Source of the DNA: Polynucleobacter sp. AP-Kaivos-20-H2
Lineage (GTDB): Bacteria > Pseudomonadota > Gammaproteobacteria > Burkholderiales > Burkholderiaceae
DNA length: 64,000 nt
Assembly (NCBI RefSeq): GCF_018882215.1
Contig: NZ_JACVOX010000002.1
Location: forward strand, 310,001 to 374,000
Direction of reading: 5' to 3'
Notes under the pieces: generated by a model
What the model saw: the letters and a program-made list of their open reading frames with translations, nothing else
Told to the model about the DNA's origin: nothing
Databases searched by the model: none
Shown here: one piece after another, positions 49,468 through 57,962 of the stretch
Layout: every line of letters starts with the position of its first letter
Position numbering within the stretch: position 1 is the first letter of the stretch
Made by a program: the position numbers and the translations under genes

Positions 49468-51159
49468 ATGTATAAATACGACTCAATTGACCAAACCCTT
49501 GTAGATCAACGGGTTGCCCAATTCCGCGACCAAGTTGCTCGACGCTTAGACGGCACTCTTGCAGAAGAAGAATTCCGCCCCCTACGGTTACAAAACGGTC
49601 TCTATCACCAACGTCATGCTTACATGTTGCGCGTTGCGATTCCCTACGGTTTATTTAGCGCCAAGCAATTGCGCACGATGGCGCTCATCTCTGAAAAGTA
49701 TGACCGTGGCTATGGCCACTTCACAACACGTCAGAACATTCAGTACAACTGGGTCACATTAGAAGACACTCCCGATATCTTGGCTGAGCTTGCCAAAGTA
49801 GAAATGCATGCGATTCAAACATCAGGGAACTGCATTCGTAATATTACGAGTGACGCTTTTGCTGGTGTGGCTGCTGATGAATACGTAGATACTCGTCCGA
49901 TTTGTGAACTCTTACGTCAATGGTCAACTCTTCATCCTGAGTTTGCGCACTTACCGCGCAAATTTAAGTTTGCAGTCAATGGTGCCAAAGAAGATCGCAC
50001 TGTGTTGCTTTGCCATGATGTAGGTATTGAGCTCAAGAAAAATGCAGCTGGTGAATTGACTGCTGACATTTACGCAGGTGGTGGTATGGGTCGCACTCCA
50101 ATCTTAGGTTCATTGATTAAGCAAGACTTGCCTTGGAATGTACTACCGAGTTATCTGACTGCGCTACTGCGTGTGTACAACCGCTTTGGTCGTAGAGACA
50201 ATCTCTATAAGGCCCGTATCAAGATTTTGGTAAAGGCTTTAGGCCCAGAAGAGTTTGCCCGTCAAGTTGAAAGTGAATGGGCTCACATCAAAAATGGTGA
50301 TGACAACTTCACGCAAGCTGAATGGGAGCGCGTTGCTAAGCACTTTACGAAACCAGCATACAAAACCTTATCTGCATTAACCGATGAGCAAATCATCAAT
50401 ATGGCACCCGAAGCTGAGAAAGCAGCATTTACTCGTTGGTTAGAGCGCAATGTCAAACCACATCAAGTTCCGGGATACGCCAGCGTAATTCTGTCATTAA
50501 AGCCACATGGCACTGTTGCGCCCGGTGATGCCACTAATGCGCAAATGAATGCCATTGCTGACCTTTCCGATCAATACAGCTTTGGTGAGCTGCGCGCCAC
50601 TCACGAGCAAAACTTAGTATTGGCTGACGTAGAACAAGCAAAGCTTTATGAGCTCTGGCAAGAAGCGAAAAAACAAAAAGTTGCTTTACCTAACGTTGGC
50701 TTACTGACGGACATCATTGCTTGCCCTGGCGGTGATTTCTGCTCATTAGCAAATGCCAAGTCCTTGCCAATTGCTAAAGCTATTCAAGAGCGCTTTGACG
50801 ACTTAGATTACTTATTTGATTTAGGCGATATCAGCCTCAACATCTCGGGTTGCATCAACTCTTGTGGTCACCATCACGTTGGCAATATCGGCGTACTCGG
50901 CGTCGATAAAGATGGTGAAGAGTGGTATCAAATCACTTTGGGTGGCGAACAAGGAAACGATGCCTCAATTGGTAAAGTGATTGGACCTTCTTTCTATGCC
51001 GATGAAATTCCCGATGTCATTACCAATGTAATCAATACTTATGTTGCACAGCGCACTGGTGATGAGCCATTCATTGAAACTTATCGTCGTATTGGAGTGA
51101 CCCCTTTCAAGGAGGCGACCTACAAAAATGCCAAGAAGAAAGAGAAGGAGGCATCATGA
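49468..51159 (+). CDS. cysI: Assimilatory sulfite reductase hemoprotein (nitrite/sulfite reductase family)
   Basis: The 563-residue protein has both siroheme/[4Fe-4S] Cys pairs: Cys419 and Cys425 in ACPGGDFCSL and Cys462 and Cys466 in SGCINSCGHHHVG. Ferredoxin-type substrate-binding halves contain RGYGHFTTRQNIQYNW and TSGNCIRNITSDAF. It reduces sulfite to sulfide with six electrons in the cytoplasm. A nitrite-reducing role cannot be excluded by sequence, but the following DUF934 gene and siroheme genes are the normal company of sulfite reductase in Burkholderiales. Confidence 0.92.
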   Translation: MYKYDSIDQTLVDQRVAQFRDQVARRLDGTLAEEEFRPLRLQNGLYHQRHAYMLRVAIPYGLFSAKQLRTMALISEKYDRGYGHFTTRQNIQYNWVTLEDTPDILAELAKVEMHAIQTSGNCIRNITSDAFAGVAADEYVDTRPICELLRQWSTLHPEFAHLPRKFKFAVNGAKEDRTVLLCHDVGIELKKNAAGELTADIYAGGGMGRTPILGSLIKQDLPWNVLPSYLTALLRVYNRFGRRDNLYKARIKILVKALGPEEFARQVESEWAHIKNGDDNFTQAEWERVAKHFTKPAYKTLSALTDEQIINMAPEAEKAAFTRWLERNVKPHQVPGYASVILSLKPHGTVAPGDATNAQMNAIADLSDQYSFGELRATHEQNLVLADVEQAKLYELWQEAKKQKVALPNVGLLTDIIACPGGDFCSLANAKSLPIAKAIQERFDDLDYLFDLGDISLNISGCINSCGHHHVGNIGVLGVDKDGEEWYQITLGGEQGNDASIGKVIGPSFYADEIPDVITNVINTYVAQRTGDEPFIETYRRIGVTPFKEATYKNAKKKEKEAS

Positions 51160-51737
51160 GCCAAGTGAATGTCAGCCCAAATACTATTGCTGCTCATGAG
51201 AACGTCCTGCACTTTCCTAAGGGACAAAAACCCTGCTTAACCCCCAATGAGTGGCTGATTTGGAGTGGCAGCCAAGATGAAGGTGGTCTGCCTGATTTAG
51301 AGCATGGCAAAAAGAATGTACTCGTGCCATTTAGCTGGTGGATCACTCACCATAAAGAAGCGGATGTAGCGAAACTTGCTAGCAATGGTCAAATCGGCGT
51401 TTGGTTTGCTGCGGACGAGGACATTTTGAAGCATGCGGAAATCATAGAACAAGGAAAAAAGGTTTGGCCTTTAGTGGCTGCACACTTCCCCATCTTTAGA
51501 GATGGTCGAAGCTTTAGTACTGCCGCCCTATTACGTGATCGCTTTCAGTGGACCGGTGAAATCCGTGCCATTGGGGACGTATTGATTGATCAGCTCTTAC
51601 AAGGTGCGCGCGTTGGCTTTGATAGCTTCGCGCTGCGCCCTGATCAAAATACGGATGTGGCTTTAAAGCAATTTGACCTATTTAGCGTAACCACTCAAAA
51701 CAGTTGGCGTGATAAACGAGCTTCATTGAGTCTTTAA
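51156..51737 (+). CDS. DUF934 protein, sulfite-reduction accessory
   Basis: The 193-residue protein matches the DUF934 layout: LTPNEWLIWSG, NVLVPFSWWITH, IGVWFAADEDI, then the conserved FPIFRDGRSFSTAALLRDRFQWTGEIRAIGDVLIDQL. It almost always neighbours cysI in this group and is annotated as an oxidoreductase linked to sulfite reduction. Its biochemical task is not established. Its ATG overlaps the cysI stop by four bases. Confidence 0.92.
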   Translation: MSQVNVSPNTIAAHENVLHFPKGQKPCLTPNEWLIWSGSQDEGGLPDLEHGKKNVLVPFSWWITHHKEADVAKLASNGQIGVWFAADEDILKHAEIIEQGKKVWPLVAAHFPIFRDGRSFSTAALLRDRFQWTGEIRAIGDVLIDQLLQGARVGFDSFALRPDQNTDVALKQFDLFSVTTQNSWRDKRASLSL

Positions 51738-51771
51738 GTGACCGCCCCCAACCGAGATATCAATACAGATC

Positions 51772-52638
51772 ATGACAGCGCCACTAAATTCCACAAACCC
51801 TAAGACGGGGAAGGTGTATTTAGTCGGCGCGGGTCCTGGCGCTGCTGATCTGATTACCGTGCGTGGCGCCAAGCTTCTCGCACGGGCTGATATTGTGTTT
51901 CATGATGCTTTGGTTGAGCAAGAGATGCTTGCTCTTTGTCCAGATGCTGTTTTGGTTCCAGTGGGCAAACGTTGTGGCAAGCTTTCTTCAGCTCAAGAGT
52001 TCATTAATAAGCGTTTAATCGATGCCGCTCAGAAATACCAAACTGTTGTGCGCCTTAAGGGCGGTGATCCCATGCTGTTCGGGCGTGCTGATGAAGAATT
52101 GCAAGCGCTGAAGTTAGCAGACATCTCAGTTGAAGTTGTTCCGGGAATTACCGCTGCTCTAGCAGGTGCAGCGAGCATCCAGCAATCCTTGACTCTGCGA
52201 GGCGTCTCGCGGAGTGTGGCATTTATTACCCTTGCACAGGGCTCTGAGAATCTGGTTGCCGGTCAGCCAATGTCAAATCCTAACGCCGACACCTTGGTTT
52301 ATTACATGGGCCGCAAAGATGCTGCAAAAATTGCTTTGCAATTGATTGAGCACAACGCTCATCATGGCGCCAATACTCCAGTACAAATTTTGGAAGCAGT
52401 TAGTACCTCACGTGAGCGTCAGTGGATTGGTACGCTAGCTGAATTGGCAGCAGGCAAAGCCAATACTTGGTTTGATAGCGGCTCACCTGCGCTACTTGTG
52501 ATTGGCCAAGCGCTCGAACCAAAAATACTGCATTCGACACTACATGCAACCCTTCCAGAACTACAGAGCAGCAGCCCCGAAGTCAATGATGGCTTGCAAG
52601 ATAGCGGGACTCTCTCCCACAGCAGACGTCGCGCTTAA
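51772..52638 (+). CDS. cobA: Uroporphyrinogen-III C-methyltransferase (SUMT)
   Basis: The 288-residue protein makes precorrin-2 from uroporphyrinogen III for siroheme, the cofactor of the cysI product. Signatures are KVYLVGAGPGAADLITVRGAKLLARADIVFHDALV, VRLKGGDPMLFGRADEE and VVPGITAALAGAASIQQSLTLRG. It has only the methyltransferase part, not the CysG dehydrogenase/chelatase part. The last 26 codons run antisense to the end of cbiX, and this tail (QSSSPEVNDGLQDS) looks unconserved. Confidence 0.95.
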   Translation: MTAPLNSTNPKTGKVYLVGAGPGAADLITVRGAKLLARADIVFHDALVEQEMLALCPDAVLVPVGKRCGKLSSAQEFINKRLIDAAQKYQTVVRLKGGDPMLFGRADEELQALKLADISVEVVPGITAALAGAASIQQSLTLRGVSRSVAFITLAQGSENLVAGQPMSNPNADTLVYYMGRKDAAKIALQLIEHNAHHGANTPVQILEAVSTSRERQWIGTLAELAAGKANTWFDSGSPALLVIGQALEPKILHSTLHATLPELQSSSPEVNDGLQDSGTLSHSRRRA

Positions 52639-52923
52639 TTTCAGCGCTGGATAGCGCTTCTGACAGTCCTGCAATAACACTGGGAAATCATTTCTGAGGT
52701 GACCGCCTTGACCAAAGAAAACTGGAACAATCACAATTTCTTGGGCACCCTTTTGAGCCAATGGCCCAACAGCCTCCTCCAAAGAAGGCTGCATCATTTC
52801 TAAAAAGGCTAATTCCACAGCTGTGTTTGGGTGCTGAGCGCGCCATAAAGTAGCTAGACGATCAAAGGGCTCACGCCAGCGGACATCGCGGGCACCGTGC
52901 CCAAACAAGATAATGGCTTTCAT
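52561..52923 (-). CDS. cbiX: CbiX-type sirohydrochlorin chelatase (short form)
   Basis: The 120-residue protein is a single-domain CbiX. It begins KAIILFGHGARDVRWREPFDRL with the metal-site His in FGHG, and has VPVFFGQGGHLRNDFP with the second His. It inserts Fe (siroheme) or Co into sirohydrochlorin. With SUMT on the other strand it supplies sulfite reductase with cofactor; a precorrin-2 dehydrogenase must be encoded elsewhere. Its 3' end overlaps cobA by 78 bases in opposite orientation. Confidence 0.92.
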   Translation of the reverse strand: MKAIILFGHGARDVRWREPFDRLATLWRAQHPNTAVELAFLEMMQPSLEEAVGPLAQKGAQEIVIVPVFFGQGGHLRNDFPVLLQDCQKRYPALKLSATSAVGESPAILQAIIDFGAAAL

Positions 52924-53009
52924 AGACTTTGTCTTTGCTTTTGTAATTTTCCTAAACTGCTATAAGCTTACTCTTATTAGTCCATTATTGAGCGACACAT
53001 AATTCCGCT

Positions 53010-54029
53010 ATGACAAATTTACTGAGTCAAACCTGGTTCATCATTTTAATGAGTGTCACCTTAATCGGTGCAGTCCTTTCTGCCGTCCATCATGCGGAGG
53101 TGGTGGCCCATAAGACTGGGGAGCCCTTTGGCACTTTAGTACTCTCGATTAGCGTCACCATTATTGAGGTCTCACTCATCATCTCCATGATGCTCACAGG
53201 CCATGAGGGTTCTGAGTTCATTGCTAGAGATGCCGTTTTCGCAACGGTCATGATTGTGATTAATGGGGTCATTGGTATGTGCATCTTTATTGGCGGCCTA
53301 AAACATCATGAGATGACTTTCCGCAACGAAGGTACCAACTCTGCGCTAGGTGTACTTGCAGCCTTGGCTACTTTTATTCTGGTCATGCCGATCGTTACTG
53401 TCAGCACCCCAGGGCCAGACTTCACTAAAAGCCAGCTCGCCTTTGCAGGCATCGCTTCTTTCGCACTTTATATTGCCTTCCTATTCTTTCAAACGGTTAC
53501 TCATCGCGATTACTACCTACCTCAATCCGAAGCCGACAAAACGAATAGTGATGCCCATGCTGATAAACCAAGCAACCTTAAAACCCTTATTAGCTGTGCA
53601 CTTTTATTAGTCTCACTGGTTGCTGTAGTTGGACTTGCTGAAGCCTTGAGTCCCGCTATTGAATCTGGCGTTAAAGCCATGGGCGCTCCTAAAACGATTG
53701 TGGGTATTGCAATTGCTCTTTTGGTTCTTTTGCCAGAAGGCTATGCAGCCGTACGCGCAGCCCGTGCCAATCGCTTACAAAGCAGTTTAAATTTAGCGCT
53801 TGGCTCAGCGCTTGCCAGTATTGGTTTAACTATCCCCACGGTAGCTGCTATTGCGATCTTCTTTCATCTGGACTTGAGTCTTGGGATTAGCTCCCTCAAT
53901 ATCGTACTTCTGTACCTCTCACTGTTCATTGGAGGACTCACACTTGCCATTGGAAGAACCACTCTGCTGCAGGGCGTTCTTCACCTCTTTATCTTCTTTG
54001 AGTACCTCTTTTTGAGCTTGGTCCCCTAA
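53010..54029 (+). CDS. chaA: Calcium/proton antiporter, ChaA-like
   Basis: The 339-residue membrane protein has about eleven helices in two cation/Ca exchanger repeats. The acidic alpha motifs are visible in SITIIEVSLIISMMLTG-like SVTIIEVSLIISMM with GHEGSEFIARDAVFATVMIVINGVIG, and in IALLVLLPEGYAAVRAARANRLQSSLNLALGSALASIGLTIP. It exports Ca or Na in exchange for protons. It is a single gene with a terminator behind it. Confidence 0.92.
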   Translation: MTNLLSQTWFIILMSVTLIGAVLSAVHHAEVVAHKTGEPFGTLVLSISVTIIEVSLIISMMLTGHEGSEFIARDAVFATVMIVINGVIGMCIFIGGLKHHEMTFRNEGTNSALGVLAALATFILVMPIVTVSTPGPDFTKSQLAFAGIASFALYIAFLFFQTVTHRDYYLPQSEADKTNSDAHADKPSNLKTLISCALLLVSLVAVVGLAEALSPAIESGVKAMGAPKTIVGIAIALLVLLPEGYAAVRAARANRLQSSLNLALGSALASIGLTIPTVAAIAIFFHLDLSLGISSLNIVLLYLSLFIGGLTLAIGRTTLLQGVLHLFIFFEYLFLSLVP

Positions 54030-54093
54030 GCCATGGGGCACAGGTAGATAAAAGGTCAGTAAGCAGCTATTTTTGCGTATCCCCCAAGCTTTC

Positions 54094-54116
54094 GGGGTGG
54101 CGGTCACCCCCATTTT
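54094..54116 (+). terminator. Intrinsic terminator after chaA
   Basis: GGGGTG, loop GCGGT, CACCCC, then CATTTTT, 64 bases after the chaA stop. This GC-rich stem is followed by a T-run. Confidence 0.7.
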
Positions 54117-54244
54117 TGGGTCTGGCTTTTATGTCAATTGACCCCATAAACCCCATATAATTAGGTCCTTACTGACCAATTGCTATCAGATCTATTACAA
54201 AAAGAATTTCTAGCAAATCCTGAAGCTAGAATTTGCCCTACCCC

Positions 54245-54550
54245 ATGAAAAAAGCCCTAAAACGCCATATCCTCAGCTCTCTAAAACATGGTTTGGCTTT
54301 TTTAGACAAAAATCCCGCTTTGCGACGTCAGGTGTATTTCTTCATCTGCAAATATGGCATGTATAACTTTTTGAAAAAGTTTTATGCCAGTCGTTTACAA
54401 CAGGTATCTTCCAATCAGTTTTCACCACTCATGGTCGGACCGGTAGTTGTTTTGGATATTTCTGAAGAACAACTTTCAAAACGTGCGCAATTGATTTATG
54501 GTCAACTTAAATCATCTCCTGCATCCCCATCTGAATCGAAGGCTGCTTGA
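54245..54550 (+). CDS. Small protein at the head of the polysaccharide cluster
   Basis: I recognise no family in this protein of about 101 residues (ATG at 54245; the TTG at 54233 is less likely). It has basic amphipathic helices near the start (KKALKRHILSSLKHGLAFL, RRQVYFFICKYGMYNFLKKFY), then MVGPVVVLDISEEQLSKRAQLIY and a Ser/Pro-rich tail. Its TGA overlaps the ATG of the glycosyltransferase gene (TGATG), so it is translated with it. It may be a membrane-surface adaptor for the enzyme. Confidence 0.65.
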   Translation: MKKALKRHILSSLKHGLAFLDKNPALRRQVYFFICKYGMYNFLKKFYASRLQQVSSNQFSPLMVGPVVVLDISEEQLSKRAQLIYGQLKSSPASPSESKAA

Positions 54551-57105
54551 TGCGGATTGTTATCGACTTACAGGGTGCGCAAAGTAATAGTCGCTTTAGA
54601 GGGATTGGTCGCTACTCCACCTCTTTGGCACAAGCCATCATTCGTAATCGCGGCGAACATGAAGTCATCCTAGTTTTAAATGGCTTATTCCCCGATGCAA
54701 CACAATTTATCAAAAGTCAGTTTGCCGACTTATTGCCTCCAGAAAATATTCGCATTTGGTATGCGCCGGGTCCAGTCATGGAGTGCCAAGCAGGAACTGA
54801 CTTACGTCGAGAAGGCGCTGAGCTAGTTCGAGAAGCCTTTATTGCTAGCCTACAGCCTGATATTGTGCATATCAGCAGCCTATTTGAAGGCTTTGGCGAC
54901 AATACCGTTACGAGCGTTAGCAGATTTGATCATGACACTCCGGTTAGCATTTCTTTTTATGATCTGATCCCTTTTTTAAATCCCAAAGAATACTTAGAGG
55001 TAGATCGCTTTTACGCCACTTACTACATGCGTAAGTTGGAGTACCTCAAACGGGCGGCACTACTACTCAGCATTTCTGAGTTCTCCAGATCAGAAGGATT
55101 GGAACACTTAGATTTTTCTCCTGAGCAAATTCTTAATATCTCTTCTGCTGCTGAGCCATTCTTTAGTGATGCCGCACCTGCTACTGATCCTGTAGTACTC
55201 AATGAAAAATTTGGTATTACCCGTCCCTTTGTTCTCTATACTGGCGGCGCCGATCCTCGTAAGAATCTCACGCGATTGCTTGAGGCTTATGCCCAAATCC
55301 CAGTAGCACTTCGTCAGCAACACCAATTAGTTTTAGCTGGTCGCATTGATCGTGCAGAGCATCTGAGTCTTCTCAAGGGGATTAAGGTCTCAGGGATGGC
55401 TTCAGATGAGGTGATTTTTACTGAGTACATCAGCGATGATGAACTTCAAACTCTGTATTACAGCTGTAAATTGTTTGTATTCCCATCTTGGCACGAAGGA
55501 TTTGGCTTGCCTGCCCTTGAGGCCATGAAATGTGGTGCAGCCGTGATTTCTTCAAACACCTCCAGCTTGCCTGAAGTGGTTAACCTGGAAGAGGCTTTAT
55601 TTGATCCACTTTCAACCCAATCTATTAGCGCTAAGTTGGTTGAGTTTTTATCCAAGCCTGAATTAATTGAGCGCATGAAGGCGCATGCCAAAATTCAGGC
55701 GCCATTGTTTTCTTGGGATGTTAGCGCGCAAAAAGCCATTGCTGGATTTGAGGCCTTATTGGCCAAACATGAAGCAGATGGCATTCGCTCCACGAAACAA
55801 GAGCCTGATGCCATTCTTCAGCGCTTAATTACCGACCTGAGCCAACTTACATTTGACGGTAAACGCTACAAGGACGCAGATTTACTCCAATTCTCAGCCT
55901 GTCTTGCGCAGAACTTTCCAGTAAAGCCACGCAAGAAGCAAATTTTTATTGATATTTCTGAGTTGGTGAAGCGTGATGCTAAAACGGGTATCCAACGAGT
56001 CGTGCGCTCACTTTTAACAGAGATGCTTCTCAACCCCCCTGCCAGTTACGATGTTCATCCCATCTACGCTAATCAGCTAAGCTTAGGCTATCGCTATGCC
56101 AATCGCTTTAAGAAGAAATTCTTTGCAAGCGATGAAGATAAGCGCAGCATGGGTGAGGGCAATACTAGTAATCAAGAAGATCCCGTGATTGAAACTCAGC
56201 CGGGAGATATTTTCTTGGGCATCGACTTGCAGGCTGATATCGTTCAAGCTCAGAAGCAGTACCTCTCTGCCATTAAATTAAGCGGCACTAAGGTGTACTT
56301 CGTGGTGTATGACCTTTTGCCAATTCGCTTTCCAAATGCATTCCCGAGCGCAGCAGAATTTAATCACCGTCAATGGTTACTAGAGATCAGCAAATTTGAT
56401 GGAATTATTTGTATCTCAAAAGCAGTAGCCGATGATTATCGCGATTGGGCTAAGACTAATATTCCCGATTTACCAAAGCAGTTTGATGTTGCCTGGTTCC
56501 ATCTAGGTGCGGATATTGAAAACTCTGTTCCCACCACTGGCTTGCCTAACAACTCTAAAGATGTCATTGCAAAAATCAGTGCTCAACCCAGCTTTGTCAT
56601 GATTGGCACCTTGGAACCGCGAAAAGGTTATGGCCAAACATTGCCCGCCTTTGAAAATTTATGGGCTAAAGACGCTCAAGTCAATTTGGTCATCATCGGC
56701 AAAAAAGGCTGGATGGTTGATGACTTAGTAAGTCACATCGAAAATCATCCTGAGCTTAATAAACGACTTTTCTGGCTAGATAGCATTAGTGATGAGTACC
56801 TGGATCAAATCTATTCAGCAAGTACTTGCTTGATTGCTGCTTCCGATGGCGAAGGCTTTGGACTGCCTTTAATCGAAGCCGCCAGAAGACATGTGCCCAT
56901 TATTGCTAGGGATATTCCAGTCTTTAGGGAAGTGGCTAGAGAGCATGCCTTTTATTACACAGCGGCAAAGCCAGAGGAAATGACCCAGGCTATTGAAGCT
57001 TGGCTTGATTTGTACGCCAAGGGTCAGCACCCACAATCCAAAGCAATGCCTTGGCTGACCTGGAAAGAAAGTGCCCAGTCTGTCCTGAAAACCTTATTAA
57101 ACTAG
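54550..57105 (+). CDS. Two-domain GT4 glycosyltransferase (WbdA-like polysaccharide polymerase)
   Basis: The 851-residue protein has two GT4 (GT-B fold) modules. The first, about 1-410, begins MRIVIDLQGAQSNSRFRGIGRYS and has LYTGGADPRKNLTRLLEAY and WHEGFGLPALEAMKCGAAVISS with the E-x7-E pair. The second, about 465-851, has IFIDISELVKRDAKTGIQRVVRSLL, MIGTLEPRKGYGQTLPAF and SDGEGFGLPLIEAARRHVPIIA. Such fused enzymes build the repeating units of ABC-transported O-antigens, as WbdA does for mannans. The Wzm and Wzt genes follow directly, so it most likely makes the backbone they export. Confidence 0.9.
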   Translation: MRIVIDLQGAQSNSRFRGIGRYSTSLAQAIIRNRGEHEVILVLNGLFPDATQFIKSQFADLLPPENIRIWYAPGPVMECQAGTDLRREGAELVREAFIASLQPDIVHISSLFEGFGDNTVTSVSRFDHDTPVSISFYDLIPFLNPKEYLEVDRFYATYYMRKLEYLKRAALLLSISEFSRSEGLEHLDFSPEQILNISSAAEPFFSDAAPATDPVVLNEKFGITRPFVLYTGGADPRKNLTRLLEAYAQIPVALRQQHQLVLAGRIDRAEHLSLLKGIKVSGMASDEVIFTEYISDDELQTLYYSCKLFVFPSWHEGFGLPALEAMKCGAAVISSNTSSLPEVVNLEEALFDPLSTQSISAKLVEFLSKPELIERMKAHAKIQAPLFSWDVSAQKAIAGFEALLAKHEADGIRSTKQEPDAILQRLITDLSQLTFDGKRYKDADLLQFSACLAQNFPVKPRKKQIFIDISELVKRDAKTGIQRVVRSLLTEMLLNPPASYDVHPIYANQLSLGYRYANRFKKKFFASDEDKRSMGEGNTSNQEDPVIETQPGDIFLGIDLQADIVQAQKQYLSAIKLSGTKVYFVVYDLLPIRFPNAFPSAAEFNHRQWLLEISKFDGIICISKAVADDYRDWAKTNIPDLPKQFDVAWFHLGADIENSVPTTGLPNNSKDVIAKISAQPSFVMIGTLEPRKGYGQTLPAFENLWAKDAQVNLVIIGKKGWMVDDLVSHIENHPELNKRLFWLDSISDEYLDQIYSASTCLIAASDGEGFGLPLIEAARRHVPIIARDIPVFREVAREHAFYYTAAKPEEMTQAIEAWLDLYAKGQHPQSKAMPWLTWKESAQSVLKTLLN

Positions 57106-57110
57106 GGCTA

Positions 57111-57962
57111 ATGTTAAACAACAAATCCTTCTCTAACGGTCGATCACCTGGCTTGCTAGCTTCCATTGCCTCTCTTTGGCAATATCGCGCATTCATCTTA
57201 GGCAGCACCAAGCGTGAATTTCAGACAAAGTATAAAAACTCTTTATTAGGCTTTGCTTGGCCCATCATTAACCCTCTTGCATTGATTTTGGTTTACACAC
57301 TGGTGTTCTCCAAAGTGATGGGCGCTCGCTTGCCAAGTGCTGCTGGAGAAGGTGGTTCTGGAATTTACTCTTACAGCATCTATTTATGTATTGGGGTGAT
57401 TGTTTGGACGCTGTTTGCCGAGCTCACCTCACGCGCCCAAGTTGTGTTTTTGGAGAATGCCAATCTTCTGAAAAAACTCAACTTTCCGCGCCTATGTTTG
57501 CCGGTCATTGTGATTTTTAATGCAGGCCTGAACTTCCTGATTATTTTTTCATTGTTTACTATTTTTCTGGTGGTGACTAATAACTTTCCTGGCTATTGTT
57601 TCTTTGCGGTGATCCCGCTTCTGGCGATTCTGATCGCATTTGCTATTGGCCTAGGCATGACACTAGGTGTGCTCAATGTCTTCTTCAGGGATATTGGCTA
57701 TTTTTATAGCGTTGCCTTGCAGTTTTGGTTTTGGCTCACACCGATTGTGTATTCAGTTAATGTACTACCGGAAAAAATTCGCTTTTTGGTAGCCTTTAAC
57801 CCACTGACTAATTTATTAGTAGCCTTTCAAGGTATTTTCATTAACCATCAGATGCCCGATTGGTCTAGCCTCTGGTTGATTTGTGTCTTAGCGATATTGC
57901 TAAACATCAATGGTTTTCGCTTATTCAGAAAGCGTTCCGGGGAAATGGTGGATCTTCTCTAA
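57111..57962 (+). CDS. wzm: Polysaccharide ABC transporter permease Wzm
   Basis: From the ATG at 57111 the protein has 283 residues with about six helices of the ABC-2 type. Typical are RAFILGSTKREFQTKYKNSLLGFAWPIINPLALILVYTLVF near the start and LGVLNVFFRDIGYFYSVALQFWFWLTPIVYS later. It forms the channel for lipid-linked O-antigen or capsule across the inner membrane. The alternative start 60 bases upstream would overlap the glycosyltransferase gene by 55 bases. The stop overlaps the wzt ATG (TAATG). Confidence 0.94.
   Translation: MLNNKSFSNGRSPGLLASIASLWQYRAFILGSTKREFQTKYKNSLLGFAWPIINPLALILVYTLVFSKVMGARLPSAAGEGGSGIYSYSIYLCIGVIVWTLFAELTSRAQVVFLENANLLKKLNFPRLCLPVIVIFNAGLNFLIIFSLFTIFLVVTNNFPGYCFFAVIPLLAILIAFAIGLGMTLGVLNVFFRDIGYFYSVALQFWFWLTPIVYSVNVLPEKIRFLVAFNPLTNLLVAFQGIFINHQMPDWSSLWLICVLAILLNINGFRLFRKRSGEMVDLL

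Noticed and set aside
49468-51159. Naming the reductase an assimilatory nitrite reductase
   Set aside because: Sequence alone is ambiguous, but the DUF934 partner and lack of nitrate genes favour sulfite.
57051-57110. Upstream start for Wzm inside the glycosyltransferase gene
   Set aside because: The extension is Cys/Pro-rich shadow sequence; the ATG at 57111 gives the standard Wzm length.
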